Positions 58,890 through 64,000 of a stretch of DNA of 64,000 nt are shown here, one piece after another; within the stretch, counting starts at the first letter, position 1; each line of letters begins with the position of its first letter. Location of the stretch: NCBI GenBank assembly GCA_964392725.1, contig CAYMPW010000005.1, forward strand, positions 4,466-68,465, written 5' to 3'. Position numbers and translations under genes: made by a program. Source of the DNA: CAYMPW01 sp964392725 (GTDB lineage: Archaea; Thermoplasmatota; Thermoplasmata; Methanomassiliicoccales; Methanomethylophilaceae). The notes under the pieces are model-generated. The model made no database searches. It was not told the origin of the DNA and was given only the letters and a program-made list of their open reading frames with translations.

Positions 58890-60941
58890 ATGTTCATAGA
58901 ATATGCATGGTTAGTTCCGTTGATACCCCTTATTTGCTTTGTCGTAATCGGATTCTTCGGAAAAAGAACGCCAGAGGGCGGAGGATACATCGCAATTGCA
59001 GGTGCATTAGTATCTTTTGTGATTTCCGCACTCGTGTCTTACGAATACTTAACAAGCGCAGCATATGCTAACCACCTTGCTTACGAAGTTTCACTTCAGT
59101 GGTTCGCATTCTCCTCGACAAGTGGATTCTATGCAATTAATGCAGGTATCTACATCGACAGTCTTTCGTGCGTAATGATGTTGTTCTCGTCGTTCATTTC
59201 GACTTTGATCTTCGTCTATTCAATCGGATACATGTCACACGAGGGAGAAAAGAAACCCAGGTACTACGCCGAAGTTTCACTCTTCTTATGCGCAATGCTT
59301 GGACTTATTGTTTCAAGCAACTTCCTTGAGATGTTCATCTTCTGGGAAATCATGGGTCTTTGTTCCTACCTCCTTATCGGATTCTGGAGCTTCAAGCACC
59401 CCAACGGCGACGAAGCCGCAATCAGTGCAGCTTCCGCAGCTAAAAAAGCATTCATTGTTACTCGTCTTGGTGACGTGAGTTTCATGGCCGGACTCTTTGT
59501 ACTTTTGTACGCATTCAAGAGTCTCGACTTCAGTGTACTCTTCGACCCTGCAAACATTGCAGCAGTTGATCCTACACTCATCGCTCTCGGTTCACTCTTC
59601 CTCTTTGGTGGAGTTATCGGTAAGAGTGCTCAGTTCCCCTTGCACGATTGGCTTCCTGATGCAATGGCAGGTCCTACAACAGTATCTGCACTTATCCACG
59701 CAGCAACAATGGTTAAAGCAGGTGTATATCTCACCGCAAGAGCTTTCCCCTTGTTCACACAGGTGGAATACGTTATGTTGATCGTAGCAATTATCGGTGG
59801 AATCACAGCATTCTTTGCCGCAACAATGGCTATGAACAACATGAACATCAAGAGAGTCCTCGCATACTCTACCTTGTCACAGCTGGGATACATGATTCTC
59901 GGTCTTGGAGCAGGCGGATATGTAATGGCTATCGGTATGAACACCAACAACCCTGCACTTATTGCAGCAGGCGCAGCAGGTTTCACTGCAGCATGTTTCC
60001 ACATGATGAACCACGCTTTCTTCAAAGCATTGCTCTTCATGTGTTCAGGATCTGTCATCCACGCATGCGGCACAGAAGACATGCGTCACATGGGTGGTCT
60101 ACACGATAAAATGAAGGTCACATCAATTACGATGTTGCTCGGTTCACTTTCAATTGCCGGTTTCCCCTTCTTCAGTGGATTCTGGTCCAAAGATTTGATT
60201 ATCGAATCTGTAATGGAAGCAACCGCAGAACCAATCGGATGGATCTTTATGATTCTCTGGATTCTCGCAATCGTAACCGCATTTATGACAGCATTCTACA
60301 TGTTCCGCATGTGGTACATGACATTCAAGGGCCCAATTGGAGATGCTACAGAGCACTGCCACGGTGAATCCCCTAACACAATGACTGTACCTTTGATGAT
60401 TCTTTCAGTATTCGCTGTATTGTCTGGTTTCCTTATCCTTATCGGACTCGGAGACGTTCTCAATATTTCGATTGTAGATGGAGCATTCATTGTGGGTATG
60501 CCTAGCGGTCATGATGCAATGTACTTCATGGAGCACTTGTTCACCAACCCCTACACCTACCTCACAATCGTGTTGGCATTGGTCGGTATTGGTATCGCTT
60601 ACTTGATGTATGTTAAAAAATCAATCAACCCCGGTTCTTTCAACAAGAATGGTGAATCTTGGATTTACAAGGCACTCACCCAGAGATGGTGGTTCCCCGA
60701 TATGTACAACCAGCTTGCACTCAAATTCGGATACGGCGTAGCACGCGGTGTCAACTTTGTAGATAGGCAGATTGTGGATGGTACCGTAAACGGTCTTTCC
60801 AGCGCAGTTATCGGATCTGGAGACACCATGAGTAAGATGGAAACCGGTAATGTCCGCAACTACGCGGGCGTTGTTATCACAGGAGTGATCTTGCTGACAA
60901 TTATGGCAGTTGCCATGTTCTATGTATTAGGAGGTATTTGA
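58890..60941 (+). CDS. fpoL: Fpo complex subunit L (NuoL-like antiporter)
   Basis: Largest proton-pumping subunit of the membrane arm, 683 residues. PDAMAGPTTVSALIHAATMVKAGVYL near residue 260 is the proton-antiporter core with the discontinuous helix and conserved Lys; FWEIMGLCSYLLIGFW holds the conserved Glu. The C-terminal third contains the long lateral helix region typical of NuoL. ATG 58890 has GAGGTG seven bases ahead; the GTG at 58881 lies inside that site. Confidence 0.95.
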   Translation: MFIEYAWLVPLIPLICFVVIGFFGKRTPEGGGYIAIAGALVSFVISALVSYEYLTSAAYANHLAYEVSLQWFAFSSTSGFYAINAGIYIDSLSCVMMLFSSFISTLIFVYSIGYMSHEGEKKPRYYAEVSLFLCAMLGLIVSSNFLEMFIFWEIMGLCSYLLIGFWSFKHPNGDEAAISAASAAKKAFIVTRLGDVSFMAGLFVLLYAFKSLDFSVLFDPANIAAVDPTLIALGSLFLFGGVIGKSAQFPLHDWLPDAMAGPTTVSALIHAATMVKAGVYLTARAFPLFTQVEYVMLIVAIIGGITAFFAATMAMNNMNIKRVLAYSTLSQLGYMILGLGAGGYVMAIGMNTNNPALIAAGAAGFTAACFHMMNHAFFKALLFMCSGSVIHACGTEDMRHMGGLHDKMKVTSITMLLGSLSIAGFPFFSGFWSKDLIIESVMEATAEPIGWIFMILWILAIVTAFMTAFYMFRMWYMTFKGPIGDATEHCHGESPNTMTVPLMILSVFAVLSGFLILIGLGDVLNISIVDGAFIVGMPSGHDAMYFMEHLFTNPYTYLTIVLALVGIGIAYLMYVKKSINPGSFNKNGESWIYKALTQRWWFPDMYNQLALKFGYGVARGVNFVDRQIVDGTVNGLSSAVIGSGDTMSKMETGNVRNYAGVVITGVILLTIMAVAMFYVLGGI

Positions 60942-60942
60942 G

Positions 60943-62445
60943 ATGGATTTCGCAATACCTCTGTTGCCTTTGTTGTTGATCATCCCTCTCGTAGGAGGTA
61001 TCTTAACACTCTTTATGGGTGGAGAGAGGGCTAAATACGCAAAATACGTCGCAGGTGTAACCGCCGGTATCGCAATGGTACTTTCGTTGCTGTTGTTCTT
61101 TGCCGACGATTTGTCCGTATACAATATTACAATCCCCTGGATCCAGTCCGCGGGCTTGGTAATGTCTATTGCATTGGGCGTAGATGGACTCAGCATGCTC
61201 ATGGTTGTTCTTACAACTGTGATGGTATTCTTGGTCATCATCTTCTCCGCATCCGAGAGTGACAAGCCGAATTATTTCCACTGTCTTCTCCTTGCAATGG
61301 AAGTTGGACTCATTGGTGTATACACAGCACAGGATTACTTCCTGTTCTACATCATGTGGGAACTTACACTCATACCCATGTTCTTTATGATCTCCTGGTA
61401 TGGAGGCCCCAGAAGACACTATGCAGCAATTAAGTTCTTCATTTACACACACGTAGCAAGTTTGGTCATGTTGATCGGTATCTTTGCACTCGGTTTCGAA
61501 GCCGCTGCAATTACCGGCGGAGCAGTTGACTTCTCCTTCGAAGCTATATCCGTAGCATCTGCTGGATTCTCATCTGTGTTCCAGGTATTGGTATTCGCAT
61601 TGCTCTTCTTCGGATTTGCAGTTAAGATGCCTATCGTACCTTTCCACACATGGCTTCCCGATGCACACACAGAAGCACCTACAGCAGGTTCAGTTCTTCT
61701 GGCAGCTGTTATGCTTAAGATGGGTTCATACGGTATCATTAGAGTTTGTCTCGACGTTCTCCCTGAAGGAGCCGTATATTGGCAGCCCGTAATCCTCGTG
61801 ATTGCAATCGTTTCCATTATCTACGGTGCATTCGCATGTATCGCTCAGACCGATCTCAAGAAAATGGTGGCATTCTCGTCCATCAGTCACATGGGTATGG
61901 TTTTGCTCGGTATCGGATGTCTTTCCGACGCAGGAGTTACATTCGCAATATTCCAGATGTTCGCACACGGTCTCGTTACCGCAGTGTTGTTCATGGTCTG
62001 CGGTATGACCGGACACGTTCTCGGAACAAGAGAAATTCCACTTCTCGGTGGTCTTGCAGGAAAGATGCCTATCTATGCAGCATTCATGATGTTCGGATTT
62101 ATGGCATCACTCGGTTTACCCGGTCTTGTTGGATTCTGGGGAGAATTCGGAGTTATCTTCGCGTTCTACGAATACGCAGTCTCTATCGACATGATTTGGT
62201 TGATTCTGTTCTGTTTGTTGTCCCTTATGCTCACAGCAGGTTACTACCTCTGGGCTATGCAGAGAACACTCTTCGGAAAACTCACTGATAAAATCGATGT
62301 TGAACACGCACACGACGTATCACTTACAGAAGGCATCGCACTCGGTGTTGTTTGTGCACTCATTGCACTCTTCGGACTTTGGCCCGACCTCGCCATTAAT
62401 GTGATTGAAACATTCTCTGTAGGATTCTTCGGAGGCTTGATCTGA
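60943..62445 (+). CDS. fpoM: Fpo complex subunit M (NuoM-like antiporter)
   Basis: Antiporter-type proton pump subunit of 500 residues with about 14 helices. FYIMWELTLIPMFFMISWYGG contains the conserved Glu of helix 5; MPIVPFHTWLPDAHTEAPTAGS and the LLAAVMLKMGSYG lysine helix are NuoM signatures. AGGAGG precedes the ATG. Its stop overlaps fpoN by one base. Confidence 0.95.
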   Translation: MDFAIPLLPLLLIIPLVGGILTLFMGGERAKYAKYVAGVTAGIAMVLSLLLFFADDLSVYNITIPWIQSAGLVMSIALGVDGLSMLMVVLTTVMVFLVIIFSASESDKPNYFHCLLLAMEVGLIGVYTAQDYFLFYIMWELTLIPMFFMISWYGGPRRHYAAIKFFIYTHVASLVMLIGIFALGFEAAAITGGAVDFSFEAISVASAGFSSVFQVLVFALLFFGFAVKMPIVPFHTWLPDAHTEAPTAGSVLLAAVMLKMGSYGIIRVCLDVLPEGAVYWQPVILVIAIVSIIYGAFACIAQTDLKKMVAFSSISHMGMVLLGIGCLSDAGVTFAIFQMFAHGLVTAVLFMVCGMTGHVLGTREIPLLGGLAGKMPIYAAFMMFGFMASLGLPGLVGFWGEFGVIFAFYEYAVSIDMIWLILFCLLSLMLTAGYYLWAMQRTLFGKLTDKIDVEHAHDVSLTEGIALGVVCALIALFGLWPDLAINVIETFSVGFFGGLI

Positions 62446-63929
62446 TGGATATAACTTCAATATTCGGAGAATTCGCACCTTTGGCACCCATGATTATCAT
62501 GATTTTGGGAGCATTGATTTTGCCCGCGATTCAGTTCATCGGCAAAAACAGGTTGATTACATCAATAACGGCATTGATCTTTGTCGTTTTGAGCTTGATT
62601 GTAAACTTAATTATGCTTACATCTGACTTTACAGGAGTCTACATGGACCTGATGTCATACGACGCTTTCAGCGGTCTTATGATTCTCTTGTTCCAGATTG
62701 TTGTGATTCTTGCAGTCATGTTGTCTGCAGCAGATGTAGAATCCACAAGGATGCACGTCGGCGCATACTACTCCTTGCTTCTCGGAGCAACAACCGGTAT
62801 GATGTTCGTAGCATCTGCAAGTGATTTGTTGACAATCTTTGTCGGCGTCGAACTCACAAGTATTTCCTCATACGCACTTGTTGCAATGAAGAGGAAAGAC
62901 CCAAGAGCAGCAGAAGCCGCAGTTAAGTACGTAATCATCGGTGGTTTGTCTACCGCACTTACGATTTACGGTATCTCTTTACTCTACGGTCTCACAGGTT
63001 CAACAAACCTTGAAGCAATCGGTGCAGTACTCGAATCCGCAGGATTCAGCTGGGCATTCGTAATTGCAATGATTACAATTATTGCAGGTTACGGATTCAA
63101 GATTGCAGCGGTTCCGTTCCACATGTGGGCACCCGATGTATACGAAGGAGCAGCAACACCCGTTTCACTCTTCTTGGCAACAGGATCTAAGAAAATGGGT
63201 CTCGTGGTTTTGTTCAAGATCTTCTTGATTTTGTTCGTAATCTCACAGTCCTTCTTCGCAGTACAGGAGATGCAGTACATCTTCGCAATTATCGCAGCCA
63301 TCACAATGACTGTTGGTAATGTAGTGGCAATCTCCCAGTCGAACATTAAGAGAATGCTCGCATACTCAAGTATCGCTCAGGCCGGTTACATCTTAATCGT
63401 CCTTGCAGTCATGAACGAGTACGCCCTTGCAGGTGGTTTGTTCCACATGTTCACACACGTGTTCATGAAGGGCGGAGCATTCATCGTTGTTGCAGCATTA
63501 ATCGCAGCAGGTCTCGGAGAGAAGATTTCGGATTACCGCGGACTCGCAAAGAGAGCACCCTTCATTGCATTTGCAATGATGTTGTTCCTGTTCTCTTTGG
63601 CAGGTATCCCGCCTTTGGCAGGATTCACTTCGAAGTTCGTTTTGTTCTCCGCTGCAATCTTCGATCCCGCCGGCGGTGTAATGTATGAATGGGTATGGCT
63701 TGCATTCGTTGCAATCATCAACTCTGCAATTTCATTGTACTATTATACAAAAGTCGTAAGGACTATGTACATCGAAAAGGCAGACGAAGGAGCAGCAACA
63801 ATCGTTGTACCCAAGTTGCATGTACTTGCAGTGGTCATCTGTTTGGTATTTGTCATCGTTCTCGGTGTATACCCACAGTTGATCCTTGACTTGTGCGCAT
63901 CTGCAGCATCTGCATTGTTCGCATTATAA
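62445..63929 (+). CDS. fpoN: Fpo complex subunit N (NuoN-like antiporter)
   Basis: Third antiporter-like subunit, 494 residues with about 14 helices. FVGVELTSISSYALVAMKR carries the conserved Glu; VPFHMWAPDVYEGAATPVSLFLATGSKKMG is the NuoN core with its paired lysines. It is the last gene of the cluster in this window: after its TAA come 71 bases with T runs and no further fpo gene, so fpoO is not in its usual place. Confidence 0.95.
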   Translation: MDITSIFGEFAPLAPMIIMILGALILPAIQFIGKNRLITSITALIFVVLSLIVNLIMLTSDFTGVYMDLMSYDAFSGLMILLFQIVVILAVMLSAADVESTRMHVGAYYSLLLGATTGMMFVASASDLLTIFVGVELTSISSYALVAMKRKDPRAAEAAVKYVIIGGLSTALTIYGISLLYGLTGSTNLEAIGAVLESAGFSWAFVIAMITIIAGYGFKIAAVPFHMWAPDVYEGAATPVSLFLATGSKKMGLVVLFKIFLILFVISQSFFAVQEMQYIFAIIAAITMTVGNVVAISQSNIKRMLAYSSIAQAGYILIVLAVMNEYALAGGLFHMFTHVFMKGGAFIVVAALIAAGLGEKISDYRGLAKRAPFIAFAMMLFLFSLAGIPPLAGFTSKFVLFSAAIFDPAGGVMYEWVWLAFVAIINSAISLYYYTKVVRTMYIEKADEGAATIVVPKLHVLAVVICLVFVIVLGVYPQLILDLCASAASALFAL

Positions 63930-64000
63930 GACTGACGAATAATCAAACCTTTTCCAAACTTTTTCCTTTTTTTCTGTTTTATGAATTAAAGTAGATTTTT
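63930..64000 (+). terminator. T-rich end of the fpo operon
   Basis: Several T runs (around 63949-63983) follow fpoN without an obvious hairpin, the common archaeal form of termination. The window ends here, so genes further downstream are unseen. Confidence 0.45.

Noticed and set aside
61779..62288. A 169-codon frame inside fpoM
   Set aside because: It is an arginine-rich shadow of the conserved fpoM frame on the same strand.
1..64000. CRISPR arrays, insertion sequences, integrase or attachment sites
   Set aside because: No regularly spaced repeats, transposase-like frames or terminal inverted repeats were found; gene content is housekeeping throughout.

Overview
The window is from an archaeon. 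It carries archaeal RNA polymerase subunit K, ribosomal protein S2, PCNA, RPA, XPD, proteasome-activating nucleotidase, Csl4, aMBF1, TFS, a beta-CASP nuclease, pantoate kinase and PurP. A methanogenesis marker 11-type protein and a 12-gene fpo cluster (A-B-C-D-H-I-J1-J2-K-L-M-N) point to a methanogen. A Thermoplasmata-type B12/radical SAM protein, an fpo cluster without fpoF or fpoO, and the absence of TAG among the 70 stop codons (about half TAA, half TGA) fit a pyrrolysine-using member of the Methanomassiliicoccales. That assignment is inference: no mcr, methyltransferase or pyl gene lies in the window.

Layout. 1-8356: CoA synthesis (coaBC end, pantoate kinase), prs, proS, trmI and the purS-purL-purQ operon. 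8359-15000: riboflavin kinase/regulator with a palindromic operator candidate, small membrane proteins, a GPN GTPase, PAN, aMBF1, rpoK and rpsB. 15056-22569: RPA pair, purP, an aminotransferase, and the serine pair (class V aminotransferase and serA). 22632-27183: XPD, then an RNA-processing operon (METTL5-like methyltransferase, csl4, a 58-residue ORF, a ThiI-like protein). 27342-33573: glutamate synthase domain protein, purH, a DHFR-like protein, nadC and a beta-CASP nuclease. 33779-40915: a membrane DUF998/Vsr-like fusion, TFS-PCNA, split transketolase with transaldolase, geranylgeranyl reductase and a Trm5/Taw2 enzyme. 40912-47513: an unrecognised 501-residue protein facing an operon of RNase III, ribose-1,5-bisphosphate isomerase, RuBisCO, AMP phosphorylase and a deacetylase. 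47582-53434: folD, kptA, marker 11, cis-prenyltransferase, radical SAM and proC. 53558-63929: fpo.

How the genes connect. Prs, purSLQ, purP, purH and folD cover much of purine synthesis. Transketolase and transaldolase supply pentose phosphate. AMP phosphorylase, isomerase and RuBisCO return nucleotide ribose to 3-phosphoglycerate, which SerA and the class V aminotransferase can draw on. The fpo genes encode a membrane proton-pumping complex whose FpoI has four 4Fe-4S motifs instead of two.

Gene density is very high. No gap reaches 300 bases; the longest is 33574-33778, holding divergent promoters. Many first genes of transcription units have a TATA-like box about 25 bases before the ATG and so look leaderless, whereas internal genes use GGTGA or GGAGG ribosome binding sites. 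No tRNA, rRNA, CRISPR array or insertion sequence was seen.
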